Source of the DNA: Amphibacillus sp. MSJ-3 | GTDB taxonomy: Bacteria; Bacillota; Bacilli; Bacillales; Amphibacillaceae | Assembly (NCBI RefSeq): GCF_018919165.1 | Contig: NZ_JAHLQM010000010.1 | Coordinates: 1 to 64,000, forward strand | DNA: 64,000 nt | Reading direction: 5' to 3' | Part shown: one piece after another, positions 9,050 to 18,078 of the stretch | Numbering within the stretch: the stretch's first letter is position 1 | Layout: each line of letters opens with the position of its first letter | Translations under genes and position numbers: made by a program | Notes under the pieces: model-generated | Database searches by the model: none | Seen by the model: the letters and a program-made list of their open reading frames with translations, nothing else | What the model was told of the DNA's origin: nothing

Positions 9050-9955
9050 CTAGCCCCGACGTTGGCGAGCATCAGTAGCCCGTTTTAGCGCTTCTCCAAC
9101 GTTACGAACGCTAAGCATAAGTAGGAAAATTAGAATCGCAGCTGGTAACCAAATCCACCAACGATATTCTAATGTTTGTGGATTTCTAGCATAGCTCAAT
9201 AAGGTTCCTAAACTTGGTGTTGACTCTGGAAAGCCAAAGCCAAGAAACGATAAGCCAGACTCTAATCCAATATTAGCTGCCAAATTCAATGTCATCGTCA
9301 CGATGATTAACGAACTTAAATTTGGCAGGACTTGACCAAACATAATCTTCCACTGGGGTGTCCCTAAAGTTTTTGATGCTTGGGCGTAGTCCAATTCCCG
9401 CTCCTGCAAAGCCTTTGATCGAACCAAGCGAGCAATCCCCATCCATAAAAAGGCCGTCATAATTAAGGAAAAGGCAAGAGTACTATAGCTTGGGACAATC
9501 GCAACAAATACAATAACGATCATAAGGAAAGGTAGTATTTGGAAGAAGTCAAGGATACGCATCATTACGTTATCGACATGCCCTCCAAAATACCCTGCGA
9601 CTAACCCAAAGGTAACCCCTATTATCCCCGTTAAAAAGGTGACAATAAAACCAATCCACAAGGAGTTCCGTGTTCCAATAATTAATTGGCCAAAGACATC
9701 ACGTCCACCATAATCTGTCCCTAACCAGAACTCTTGGTTTGGTGCTTGGTGAATCGAAAATAAATCAACTTTAACAATTTGATCCAAATCTAATACGGCA
9801 GAAACCGTAAAAACAACAACCGTTATGGAAACAAAAAAGATTAACGAGACAAGTGCTAATTTATCACGAACAATCTCACGCCATAAGATATTTAAACTAC
9901 TTTGGCTTTTGTGTGCTTTCTTTTCTTCCTTTACATCGACATCGACTTTTACCAT
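9050..9955 (-). CDS. Peptide ABC transporter permease (OppC/AppC type)
   Basis: Inner-membrane permease subunit, about 301 residues with six predicted membrane helices. It has the N-terminal extension and the periplasmic loop after TM1 (HQAPNQEFWLGTDYGGRDVF) typical of OppC. The EAA loop reads DYAQASKTLGTPQWKIMFGQVLPN and contacts the ATPases. ATG at 9955 has AAAGGAG 8 bases upstream and is preferred over the GTG at 9964. It lies 20 bases after oppB. Confidence 0.93.
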   Translation of the reverse strand: MVKVDVDVKEEKKAHKSQSSLNILWREIVRDKLALVSLIFFVSITVVVFTVSAVLDLDQIVKVDLFSIHQAPNQEFWLGTDYGGRDVFGQLIIGTRNSLWIGFIVTFLTGIIGVTFGLVAGYFGGHVDNVMMRILDFFQILPFLMIVIVFVAIVPSYSTLAFSLIMTAFLWMGIARLVRSKALQERELDYAQASKTLGTPQWKIMFGQVLPNLSSLIIVTMTLNLAANIGLESGLSFLGFGFPESTPSLGTLLSYARNPQTLEYRWWIWLPAAILIFLLMLSVRNVGEALKRATDARQRRG

Positions 9956-9975
9956 TGCCCTCACTCCTTTCTCGA

Positions 9976-10938
9976 TTACTTAATCCGAATTCTCGGATCT
10001 ACTAGGCTTAGTATAATATCGGAGAGTAACGCACCTAAAATCGATGCGATACCAAATAATAAAACGACCGCGGTGACCACACTGTAATCCCGCTGAGTGA
10101 TCGACTCCATAAAGAGAAGTCCCATCCCTGGGTAACTGTAGATCGTTTCAATAAAAACAGTTCCCCCAATTAAGCCAGTAATCTCAAATCCAAATAAAGC
10201 AGCAATCGGTAAAAGTGAGTTTCTAAAGACATGGCGATTATAAACACGGGACTCCGAAGCCCCTTTGGCTCGTGCTGTTAAGATAAAATCCTTCTGTTTC
10301 GTATCGATAATTTCATTACGCAAATATTGAACCGTATTCACCGTCGTAATTAAAGCCATCGATAAAGCTGGCAACATTAAATGATGGAGTCGACTTACGT
10401 AATATTCAAATGTCCCCCTGGTTAAACCTGGTGCAACACTTGACCCCGTAGGAAACCATCCTAGTTGAAAACCAAAGATCCACAACAAGACAAGGGCAAA
10501 GATAAAGAGTGGTGTTGCAAAACCAATATAGGTATAGCCTGTTATCATTTGATCACGTAGTGTATCATTGTATCGTCCACTCGTAATCCCTAATGGAATA
10601 GCGATTATATAAGTAAAGATGAGTGTCAATAAAGATAACCAAATCGTATTATTAAGCCGTTGTCCAATTAAATCTGTTACATCTATTTTAAACCGGAATG
10701 ATTGGCCTAGATCTCCTTGTAGAGCATTACCGACCCAATTCACATACTGGATATGCCATGGATCATTCAGACCCAATCGCTCGCGTTGTTCAGCAATCGT
10801 TGCTGGATCCAAATTGGGATCCACCAATCCTGTTAAAGCATCTCCTGGCATCATTTGTGCCATTATGAAAACCAAAACACTCAGTAAAATAATTTGAGGT
10901 AAGGTAATCAACAAACGTCTCGTAATAAACTTCCACAT
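9976..10938 (-). CDS. Peptide ABC transporter permease (OppB/AppB type)
   Basis: 320-residue membrane permease, partner of the OppC-type subunit. N-terminal TM (RRLLITLPQIILLSVLVFIM) followed by the extracytoplasmic PGDALTGLVDPNLDPA loop of OppB proteins. The EAA loop reads FILTARAKGASESRVYNRHVFRN, and five further TMs follow. ATG with SD GAGGGTGA. It starts 1 base after the oppF stop, so translation is coupled. Confidence 0.93.
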   Translation of the reverse strand: MWKFITRRLLITLPQIILLSVLVFIMAQMMPGDALTGLVDPNLDPATIAEQRERLGLNDPWHIQYVNWVGNALQGDLGQSFRFKIDVTDLIGQRLNNTIWLSLLTLIFTYIIAIPLGITSGRYNDTLRDQMITGYTYIGFATPLFIFALVLLWIFGFQLGWFPTGSSVAPGLTRGTFEYYVSRLHHLMLPALSMALITTVNTVQYLRNEIIDTKQKDFILTARAKGASESRVYNRHVFRNSLLPIAALFGFEITGLIGGTVFIETIYSYPGMGLLFMESITQRDYSVVTAVVLLFGIASILGALLSDIILSLVDPRIRIK

Positions 10939-10939
10939 A

Positions 10940-11875
10940 TCAGTTCACCCTCTCTGGCAAAGCAACGAGATGGGTTTCTGATTGACGACGTAAATCATAG
11001 GCTAAGCCCTCTTCGTCGAAATAATCATGATAAGCCTGCTCATATTCTTTTTGAACTTCTTCCCTGAAGGTCTTTTGCTTTGCTCTATTTTTTGGATTAA
11101 TATCAGGAATCGCTGCGACTAAGCGCTTAGTATAAATATGTTGAGGATTTGTAAAAATGTCATCAGTCGACCCTTCCTCAACATAACGCCCTTTATACAT
11201 AATGCCAATTCTATCACTCATATGTTTTACGATTCCCAAGTCATGGCTAATGAATAAATAAGTTAAATTTAATTCTTCTTGAATATCACGCATAAAATTT
11301 AATACTTGAGCTTGCACGGACACATCTAGCGCCGATACAGGCTCATCGGCGATAATCAATTTAGGTTTTAAAGCAATCGCCCGAGCAATACCAATACGTT
11401 GACGTTGACCACCTGAGAATTGATGTGGATATTTATAAATGCTTTCTTCAGATAATCCAACCTTTTCAAGTAGTTCAGCCACACGATATATTTCTTCTTT
11501 CTTTGTAAGTTTTTCATAGTTTCGTAACGGTTCAGCTACGATATCCAAAACTCTTTTCTTTGGATTCAATGAAGAGTATGGATCTTGGAAAATCATTTGA
11601 ATATCTTTTCTAAAGTCGATTTTCTTATTCTTCTTATCAGCCAAATCGATCCCTTGAAAAATAATTTGGCCAGATGTGATCTGATTTAAACCGATAATCG
11701 CTCGACCTGTCGTCGTTTTACCTGAACCAGATTCACCGACAATACCATAAGTTTGACCTGCTTCAATTTGAAAAGAGATGCCATCGACCGCTCGAATCGA
11801 ATCAATCTTTCGATTAAAAATCCCCCCTCGAATAGGGAAATGCACCTTTAAATCATTAATCTCAAGAAAGGTCAC
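10940..11875 (-). CDS. Peptide ABC transporter ATP-binding protein (OppF/AppF type)
   Basis: Cytoplasmic ATPase of the peptide importer. Walker A GESGSGKTTTGR, Q-loop IFQDPYSSLNP, signature FSGGQRQRIGIARA, Walker B LIIADEPVSALD and the H-loop ISHDLG. I chose a GTG at 11875 because AGGAGG lies 8 bases before it, giving 311 residues; the frame is open further upstream but only inside oppD. It overlaps the 3' end of oppD by 14 bases. The C-terminus lacks the long zinc-type extension seen in OppD. Confidence 0.92.
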   Translation of the reverse strand: MTFLEINDLKVHFPIRGGIFNRKIDSIRAVDGISFQIEAGQTYGIVGESGSGKTTTGRAIIGLNQITSGQIIFQGIDLADKKNKKIDFRKDIQMIFQDPYSSLNPKKRVLDIVAEPLRNYEKLTKKEEIYRVAELLEKVGLSEESIYKYPHQFSGGQRQRIGIARAIALKPKLIIADEPVSALDVSVQAQVLNFMRDIQEELNLTYLFISHDLGIVKHMSDRIGIMYKGRYVEEGSTDDIFTNPQHIYTKRLVAAIPDINPKNRAKQKTFREEVQKEYEQAYHDYFDEEGLAYDLRRQSETHLVALPERVN

Positions 11876-12875
11876 TTTGATCGACCTCCTCTTCTTTTGG
11901 AAAATGGAAATGTTGATAACATGTACAACGAACGAAATGTCCTGGTTTAATTTCACGTAAGACCGGATCTGCTTCATGAGTAGATTCATCTAACCAAGGA
12001 ATTCGGTCTTTAAAGCGACAGCCTTTCCGTGGTAAAAGAGCCAAGGAAGGAACTATTCCTTGGATCACATGCAGTTTATCTTGTTGTTGATTAACATTTG
12101 GAACTGAATTTAATAATGAACGCGTATAAGGATGTTGAGGGTTCTCAAATAAAGTTTCAACATCTGCTAATTCGACAATTTCCCCCGCATACATCACGGC
12201 GACGCGATCAGCCATTTCTGCAACCACCCCTAAATCATGGGTAATTAAAATAATCCCTGCATTCATCTTTTGTTTTAACTGACGAATCAAGTCTAGAATC
12301 TGAGCTTGAATCGTGACATCTAAGGCTGTCGTGGGCTCATCCGCAATTAACAATTCAGGATCATTTGAAATCGCAATAGCGATCATCACACGCTGACGCA
12401 TTCCTCCTGACAGCTCATGTGGATATTGATCAACAACATATTCTGGACGGGGGATCCCTACCTGATTCAACAGGTCAATGACTTTTGTACGTCTTGCCTG
12501 TTTATCAAGCTTTTTATTGTGTAAAAATAAGGCTTCACCGATTTGTTCTCCAACTGTCATCAGCGGATTTAATGCGGTTAAAGGGTCCTGAAAAATCATC
12601 GCCATATCTTTCCCTCTGACTTGATTAAGCCGTGAGTCAGACATGCCGATTACATTCTCTCCTTTGAATAATATTTCTCCTTCTGTTTTCGCACGATTAT
12701 GCAGGCGCATGATCGAAAAAGCTAAAGCACTTTTCCCTGATCCAGATTCACCTACAATTGCTAAGACTTCATTTTTATTAACGGTTAATGAAACATCGTC
12801 AACAGCCGCATAATAATCATCTCGAATACGAAAGGAGGTATATAAATGATTGATTTCTAGCAATTTATTTTCCAA
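11862..12875 (-). CDS. Peptide ABC transporter ATP-binding protein (OppD/AppD type)
   Basis: First gene of the operon. Walker A GESGSGKSALAF, signature LSGGMRQRVMIAIA, Walker B LLIADEPTTALD, H-loop ITHDLG. It has the oligopeptide-ATPase C-terminal extension with cysteines in KGCRFKDRIPW and HFVRCTCYQH. A TTG at 12875 fits the AGGAGG 6 bases upstream; the ATG two codons earlier abuts the SD and a further ATG lies at 12893. About 337 residues. A good sigma-A promoter is found 115 bases upstream. Confidence 0.92.
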   Translation of the reverse strand: MENKLLEINHLYTSFRIRDDYYAAVDDVSLTVNKNEVLAIVGESGSGKSALAFSIMRLHNRAKTEGEILFKGENVIGMSDSRLNQVRGKDMAMIFQDPLTALNPLMTVGEQIGEALFLHNKKLDKQARRTKVIDLLNQVGIPRPEYVVDQYPHELSGGMRQRVMIAIAISNDPELLIADEPTTALDVTIQAQILDLIRQLKQKMNAGIILITHDLGVVAEMADRVAVMYAGEIVELADVETLFENPQHPYTRSLLNSVPNVNQQQDKLHVIQGIVPSLALLPRKGCRFKDRIPWLDESTHEADPVLREIKPGHFVRCTCYQHFHFPKEEEVDQSDLS

Positions 12876-12989
12876 CTTCATCCTCCTCAACATCTATAAA
12901 ATCTATCTAAATTAAAGAATTATTCTGAAAACTGAATAATCGCTTGTTTTCTCCCCTTCATCCATACATTGTATAAAGATGTTAAAAAC

Positions 12990-13018
12990 ATTATAAAGAA
13001 AATTGTTTGAAAAAGCAA
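12990..13018 (-). promoter_or_regulatory. Sigma-A promoter of the opp operon
   Basis: On the minus strand TTGCTT (13013-13018) and TATAAT (12990-12995) are separated by 17 bases. It lies about 115 bases before the oppD start. No operator or riboswitch was recognised in the leader. The rest of the 12876-13195 gap holds nothing else I could support. Confidence 0.65.
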
Positions 13019-13195
13019 TGTTATAACTTGCTAATCAGTAGTAATGCCATGATTATAATGACTTTTTGCAGTTGAGCTAACTAAAAAACTCCAACTCAAT
13101 TATATAAAAAACAACCCGTTTTGTAACAATCCATAAAAAAATATACAATGAAAAGTTCATTGTATATTTCTGAATCACCATTCTATTTCCATTGG

Positions 13196-13447
13196 CTAAA
13201 TAACAAATAAATGGATGGAGCTTAAGGCTATCATACCAGGTATCCCTAAAAAGCCAACAGTTGTTGCCGTAAACAAATTGATCGGTACATGTAAACCAAA
13301 TGAGCCACTTAATATATTTAAAAAGAACAACAATAACGCACCAATCGCTACTTTTGTGATTAGTTTGGGTAACCATTTGATTGATTTCAAATTAAATAAC
13401 ATCATAAGTACAAGACAGACAATACCAACGATCATATACGGATTCAC
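13196..13447 (-). CDS. bofA: Pro-sigma-K processing inhibitor BofA
   Basis: Small membrane protein of the outer forespore membrane that, with SpoIVFA, holds the SpoIVFB protease inactive until the checkpoint is passed. 83 residues with two or three hydrophobic segments (MIVGIVCLVLMMLF and VAIGALLLFFLNILSG) and the conserved C-terminal TTVGFLGIPGMIALSSIHLFV. GTG start at 13447, with the SD GGGGTGA at the same spacing used by many genes here; the frame is open to 13498. In B. subtilis bofA also follows recR-yaaL. Confidence 0.88.
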   Translation of the reverse strand: MNPYMIVGIVCLVLMMLFNLKSIKWLPKLITKVAIGALLLFFLNILSGSFGLHVPINLFTATTVGFLGIPGMIALSSIHLFVI

Positions 13448-13510
13448 TATAATCACCCCTTGTCTAAACGGCTCCTTGTTCCATATATATGTGATCAACT
13501 AAAAAAAAGA

Positions 13511-13615
13511 ACGAGGCTGAGACATAACTAGTCTCACTGAGTAAAAAAGGTTCTATTTACGGTTTTTTCGTAAATAGAACCTTTTTCATTTTAGCTGAGT
13601 TTTGCCCCAGCCTCT
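13511..13615. repeat. Transposase-tail relic forming a long nested hairpin between yaaL and bofA
   Basis: Outer arms GAGGCTGAGACATAACT (13513-13529) and AGTTTTGCCCCAGCCTC (13597-13613) pair imperfectly. The inner stem GGTTCTATTTAC (13549-13560) pairs with GTAAATAGAACC (13570-13581), followed by a T run. The left arm read on the minus strand gives ETSYVSASF, and the right arm on the plus strand gives SFAPAS. This resembles the C-terminal end encoded by the copy at 45062. Probable terminator of the recR-yaaL transcript. Confidence 0.6.
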
Positions 13616-13638
13616 TCTTTAATCTTCTATAATTAATG

Positions 13639-13851
13639 TTATTTAACTTTCATATTCAAATGATAGTGTCTTACTTCTTTTAATAAATAAAAATATTTTG
13701 CTTCAGCAACCATTAGTTCAAAACGTCCAGATTCACTTGGCTCTATACTTTGATCCATGATCTTCATTAATCGTGTCCATTCGTTTTGCATTTGTAAAGT
13801 ATCCTGTAACAATTGTGCTTCTTCTCTTTGACGCTTTCGTTTACTTAACAT
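13639..13851 (-). CDS. yaaL: YaaL-family DUF2508 protein
   Basis: About 70 residues, charged and helical (SKRKRQREEAQLLQDTLQMQ), with the conserved EAKYFYLLKEVRHY segment at the C-terminus. No established function. ATG at 13851 with SD GAAGGAAG; an upstream ATG at 13935 gives an extension unlike the family. Position between recR and bofA is the same as in B. subtilis. Confidence 0.85.
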   Translation of the reverse strand: MLSKRKRQREEAQLLQDTLQMQNEWTRLMKIMDQSIEPSESGRFELMVAEAKYFYLLKEVRHYHLNMKVK

Positions 13852-13998
13852 GGTCGCTTCACTTCCTTCTATCACAAATAACGGTCGACAACTCCCTACC
13901 TTAATAAAAACATAATTAAAATAAGGTCCAGCCAATCATCATGTTCTAATAGACATTACCCGTTTTTTGTAGAAAACTAACCTAAAAAATAATTAAAT

Positions 13999-14595
13999 TT
14001 ATAATTCGCGTCTTCCTTCTAATGCTTTGGAAAGTGTTACCTCATCTGCATACTCTAAGTCTCCTCCCATAGGAAGGCCATGGGCAATCCGAGTGATTTT
14101 AATGCCAGCAGGTTTGACTAATCGTGAAATATACATAGCAGTAGCCTCTCCCTCGACATTAGGATTTGTAGCTAGAATAAGTTCTGTTACCTTCTCATCC
14201 TTTAAGCGATCAAGTAGGGATGGAACATTAATATCTTCTGGCCCAATCCCATCAATTGGAGATATTGCTCCATTTAGAATATGATATTGGCCATTATACT
14301 CACGCATTTTTTCCATTGCGATTACATCTTTAGGATCTTGAACAACACAAATAACAGACCGATCCCTAGATTGATCTTGACAAATTGAGCAAGGATCTTG
14401 ATCAGTTATATTTCCACATATACTACAGTGAGTTAGCTCTCTTTTCGCACTTACAAGCGCCTTAGCAAAATCTAAAACATCGTCTTCCTTCATATTTAAT
14501 ACAAAAAAAGCCAGTCGAACCGCTGTTTTGGGTCCTATCCCTGGCAATTTAGTAAAGCTATCAATTAGCTTTGAAATTGGTTCTGGATAATACAC
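13999..14595 (-). CDS. recR: Recombination mediator RecR
   Basis: DNA-binding ring protein that acts with RecO (and RecF) to load RecA on SSB-coated DNA. HhH motif near residues 10-25 ([18 protein letters not shown]), a four-cysteine zinc finger ([16 protein letters not shown]), and the TOPRIM domain starting [15 protein letters not shown]. 198 residues is the standard size. ATG start with SD GGAGGGTT. It follows ebfC by 12 bases. Confidence 0.97.
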   Translation of the reverse strand: MYYPEPISKLIDSFTKLPGIGPKTAVRLAFFVLNMKEDDVLDFAKALVSAKRELTHCSICGNITDQDPCSICQDQSRDRSVICVVQDPKDVIAMEKMREYNGQYHILNGAISPIDGIGPEDINVPSLLDRLKDEKVTELILATNPNVEGEATAMYISRLVKPAGIKITRIAHGLPMGGDLEYADEVTLSKALEGRREL

Positions 14596-14607
14596 TGATT
14601 AACCCTC

Positions 14608-14934
14608 CTAGAACATCCCTCCAGGCAAATTAAGGCCTTGAGTAAATTTACCCATTCTCTCATTTGTCGTTTCTTCTATTTTCGTTAATACCTCATTTGT
14701 TGCAGCAATGATTAAGTCTTGTAACATTTCAATATCATCAGGATCTACAACATCTTCACTAATTTCCACATCAAGAATTTCCTTTTTTCCATTGGCAGTT
14801 ACTTTAACCATCCCACCACCTGACGTGGCTTCAAAAGTCATTTCCATAAGTTCATCTTGAGCTTTCACCATATCTTTTTGCATTTTCTGCATTTGCTTCA
14901 TCATCTTATTCATATTACCCATATTTCCACGCAT
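14608..14934 (-). CDS. ebfC: Nucleoid-associated protein EbfC/YbaB family (YaaK)
   Basis: Dimeric DNA-binding protein, 108 residues, with the methionine- and lysine-rich N-terminal helix [15 protein letters not shown]. It also has the conserved [18 protein letters not shown] strand region. Its exact role is uncertain. It is always found between dnaX and recR in this lineage. ATG start with SD AGGAGGG six bases upstream. Confidence 0.95.
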   Translation of the reverse strand: MRGNMGNMNKMMKQMQKMQKDMVKAQDELMEMTFEATSGGGMVKVTANGKKEILDVEISEDVVDPDDIEMLQDLIIAATNEVLTKIEETTNERMGKFTQGLNLPGGMF

Positions 14935-14966
14935 GTTTTTCCCTCCTGAAATTTACTATCTTCTTA

Positions 14967-16661
14967 TTATTCATGAATTTCTAATAAATCATCACCAACA
15001 AGCTTTCTTGCTTCCGCTACAATGGGGTCTTCTTGGTCCTTTTCTTGTGACTCTTCATTTTCATCTTTCGTTTGTTGGCGTTGTTTCTCAATATAGTCCT
15101 GACGTAATTCCAACCAATTGTCTTCTGGGATTGGAATATAGTGCATATTTTTCCCGAAAACTTCGAGCAAAAGCGCTTCAATCATCTGTTGATGATCAAG
15201 AGCGAGTGAACAATGGATATCATATTTAAATGAGATCACAAGCTTATCTTCAGATGCAGCACTTGGCCTTGCATCCTGTAACACTGCATATGCTGGTGCA
15301 CTTTGTTGCTTAAGGCTTTGTAAAAATATCGCCCATTTCGCTTGAATCGCTTGTAAATATTTCTTCTCTGCCTCACCTAATACCTGGCGAATGCGCTCAT
15401 AAGGAATCCGATACTTATTCTTAGTCGGTGATGACCGCTTTTGTGTAGCTTTTGGAGCGGAGGCATTTGTTGGGACTTTATTATTTTTAACTTCATGTAA
15501 TTCCTTTTCTAGTTTATCAAGCTTTTCTGATAACTGCAAAATTTGTTTTACTTCTTGTTTTGAAACTCGATCTTCTGCTTGTGCCTCCGTCAATTTTAAC
15601 ATCGTAATTTCAATAAAAACTTTAGGTGTATTCGTCCACTTCATTTCTTGCTGGCATTGATTTAATTCGGTAATTGCTCTTTGAATCCATTCAGCCGATA
15701 CTTCTTCCTGTAAATCGATAAAGGCTTGATCAACAATGGCCCTTTCCAATAAATCATCAAAATCCGATGCACTTTGATAAAGAAGGAGATCACGCAAGAA
15801 ATAAATTAAATCGTAAACTAATCTGACTGGGTCCTTTCCTTCTTGGATAAAAAGATCAACTAGGTTTAAAGCCGACTTTGTATCTTGACGATACAGTGCA
15901 TCAATTAATTCTGTTAATTTACCCTGAGAAACTGAACCTGTTATCATCAGAACATCTTCAAGCTCTACCTTCTGATCACTGTATGAAATCGCCTGATCCA
16001 ACAAACTCAATGCATCACGCATACCCCCTTCGGCTGCTAATGCAATTGCGTGAAGGGCCTCATCCGTTACTTCTAACTCTTCTTGACCTAAAATCTCTTT
16101 CATCCGACTGATTAAGAATGGATGTGTAATTCTTTTGAAATCAAAACGTTGACATCTTGAAATGATCGTTAACGGGATTTTATGTGGCTCAGTTGTAGCT
16201 AGGATAAATATCACATGTTGCGGCGGTTCTTCTAATGTTTTTAAAAGGGCATTAAAAGCACCAATTGAAAGCATATGAACCTCATCAATAATATAGACCT
16301 TATAGGCAACTGAACTTGGCGCATATTTCACTTTATCCCGAATATCACGGATCTGTTCGACACCATTATTTGAGGCCGCATCGATTTCAATGATATCTGA
16401 AATGCTACCATTTTGAATGCCAATACAGGCATCACACTCTCCACAAGGTTCTCGTACAGGTGTTGACTGGCAATTAACTGCTTTAGCAAAAATTTTAGCA
16501 GCACTTGTTTTTCCAGTTCCCCGTGGACCCGAAAATAAGTAAGCATGTGAGAATTTATTTTGGAAAATGGCATTTTGTAAAGTACGAGTAATATGGGATT
16601 GTCCTACAACATCACTAAACTTCTGTGGTCTCCATACACGATAAAGGGCCTGATAGCTCAT
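14967..16661 (-). CDS. dnaX: DNA polymerase III subunits gamma/tau
   Basis: AAA+ clamp-loader motor, about 564 residues. Walker A GPRGTGKTSAAKI, zinc module with four cysteines (C, then CGECDAC), Walker B IIDEVHML, SRC motif in ISRCQRFDF. The C-terminal tau region (about residue 370 on) starts with a coiled coil and contains a lysine-rich linker and an acidic end. The ATG at 16661 (MSYQALYRVWRP) is the family start and has SD GGAAGG; the frame is open to 16736. No clear programmed-frameshift site was found, consistent with a single full-length product in Bacillus. Confidence 0.95.
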   Translation of the reverse strand: MSYQALYRVWRPQKFSDVVGQSHITRTLQNAIFQNKFSHAYLFSGPRGTGKTSAAKIFAKAVNCQSTPVREPCGECDACIGIQNGSISDIIEIDAASNNGVEQIRDIRDKVKYAPSSVAYKVYIIDEVHMLSIGAFNALLKTLEEPPQHVIFILATTEPHKIPLTIISRCQRFDFKRITHPFLISRMKEILGQEELEVTDEALHAIALAAEGGMRDALSLLDQAISYSDQKVELEDVLMITGSVSQGKLTELIDALYRQDTKSALNLVDLFIQEGKDPVRLVYDLIYFLRDLLLYQSASDFDDLLERAIVDQAFIDLQEEVSAEWIQRAITELNQCQQEMKWTNTPKVFIEITMLKLTEAQAEDRVSKQEVKQILQLSEKLDKLEKELHEVKNNKVPTNASAPKATQKRSSPTKNKYRIPYERIRQVLGEAEKKYLQAIQAKWAIFLQSLKQQSAPAYAVLQDARPSAASEDKLVISFKYDIHCSLALDHQQMIEALLLEVFGKNMHYIPIPEDNWLELRQDYIEKQRQQTKDENEESQEKDQEDPIVAEARKLVGDDLLEIHE

Positions 16662-16837
16662 TTTTCGCTTCTTCCTTCCTACTTGGAATTCCCTTCTATT
16701 ATAACTGAAATTCACTTGAAATGTGAGTGCATCCAAGATGATTTATGTAAAGTGGTCACCAACCAATTTTCACTATATGCTTAGTAATTTATCTCACTAA
16801 ATAGGAAATCCTATCGACATTTACTAAGTATAAAAAA

Positions 16838-16865
16838 ATCTCTTACCAACACGGCAAGAGAATTT
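16838..16865 (-). terminator. Terminator of the signal recognition particle RNA
   Basis: On the minus strand CTCTTGCCGTGTTGGTAAGAG forms a hairpin followed by seven Ts. The loop repeats part of the RNA's 5' end (TTGCCGTG). It lies 15-20 bases beyond the mature 3' end. Confidence 0.85.
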
Positions 16866-16878
16866 TAATTTTTATTAT

Positions 16879-17153
16879 AACGCCGTGCACCTACCATCGA
16901 TCACACAGCCCTAAGCGTTACATAAATTCATGACTCAGCCCAGGCTTCCCCGCGGCACACGCGAATGACCGCTTACTGCTGCTTTCTTCCGAACCTGACA
17001 GGGTTCACGGGTTCACGTTGCGCAGGACCAGAACATCAACATCAATTCTTTATGGCAGACCTTATAGCAATGCACCTCAAATAGGAATTCAGCCTCGCTA
17101 TAGCGGATTGCGAGTACAGGGCACCGCTACCTCCCCACCTAGCACGGCAAGAT
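16879..17153 (-). ncRNA. scr: Signal recognition particle RNA (scRNA, Bacillus type with Alu domain)
   Basis: About 275 nt on the minus strand. The 5' end TCTTGCCGTGCTAGGTGGGG and the 3' end GGTGCACGGC pair to close the molecule. The conserved S-domain tetraloop and asymmetric loop region reads GTCAGGTTCGGAAGAAAGCA, with the flanking GTCCTGCGCAA. The long form with an Alu-type 5' domain is typical of Bacillus. It binds Ffh and targets nascent membrane and secreted proteins. It lies between tadA and dnaX, as in B. subtilis. Ends are estimated from the B. subtilis RNA; a longer precursor is likely, because the promoter lies about 40 bases upstream of the 5' end. Confidence 0.93.
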
Positions 17154-17192
17154 TGCTAACAACATTTATCTGCACCAATTGGCGCACTTACT

Positions 17193-17221
17193 AGTATAGT
17201 CTGTTTTCATCAAAATTGCAA
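17193..17221 (-). promoter_or_regulatory. Sigma-A promoter of scr
   Basis: On the minus strand TTGCAA (17216-17221) and TATACT (17193-17198) with 17 bases between them. Transcription would start near 17186, leaving a leader of about 33 bases that is probably trimmed during maturation. Confidence 0.7.
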
Positions 17222-17256
17222 CGTTTAGCCATTGTTACTTTTTCCCTAATCATTTG

Positions 17257-17751
<495 letters not shown>

Positions 17752-17759
17752 TTATTATC

Positions 17760-18060
17760 TAATCAAAGTATAACAAATTTCAACCTATTATAATCCTTCA
17801 AGCCTTAATAGGCCAAGAAAGATTTAAAATCGTTCACGAAGAATGCAGGTCACTTGAATCGTATACAATTTTACCACCGCTTCGTTTCAGTTAATTAATC
17901 ATCTAGAATCAACTTAATTTACCCTTTATGTCTTTAAAGTTTACGCCATATTATCCTCGAAAGTAAAGAGAACCTTCATGTCTTAAGATCAGTTAATGGC
18001 CAATCAACCTTACTTAATGTCACCTGCCTAAACCATACAGCATAGGATAACACAAGTACT
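17760..18060. other. Gene-free stretch between tadA and sleL
   Basis: Divergent promoter region, AT-rich. A CATACAGCAT sequence at 18034-18043 with ATGT 14 bases upstream loosely resembles a sigma-E promoter, which would fit sleL, but the match is partial. No ORF, tRNA or strong hairpin was seen. Confidence 0.3.
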
Positions 18061-18078
18061 TAGTTAGGAGGATTTATT

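Noticed and set aside
13077-13376. 99-codon open frame overlapping bofA
   Set aside because: It is a shadow in another frame of bofA and has no SD.
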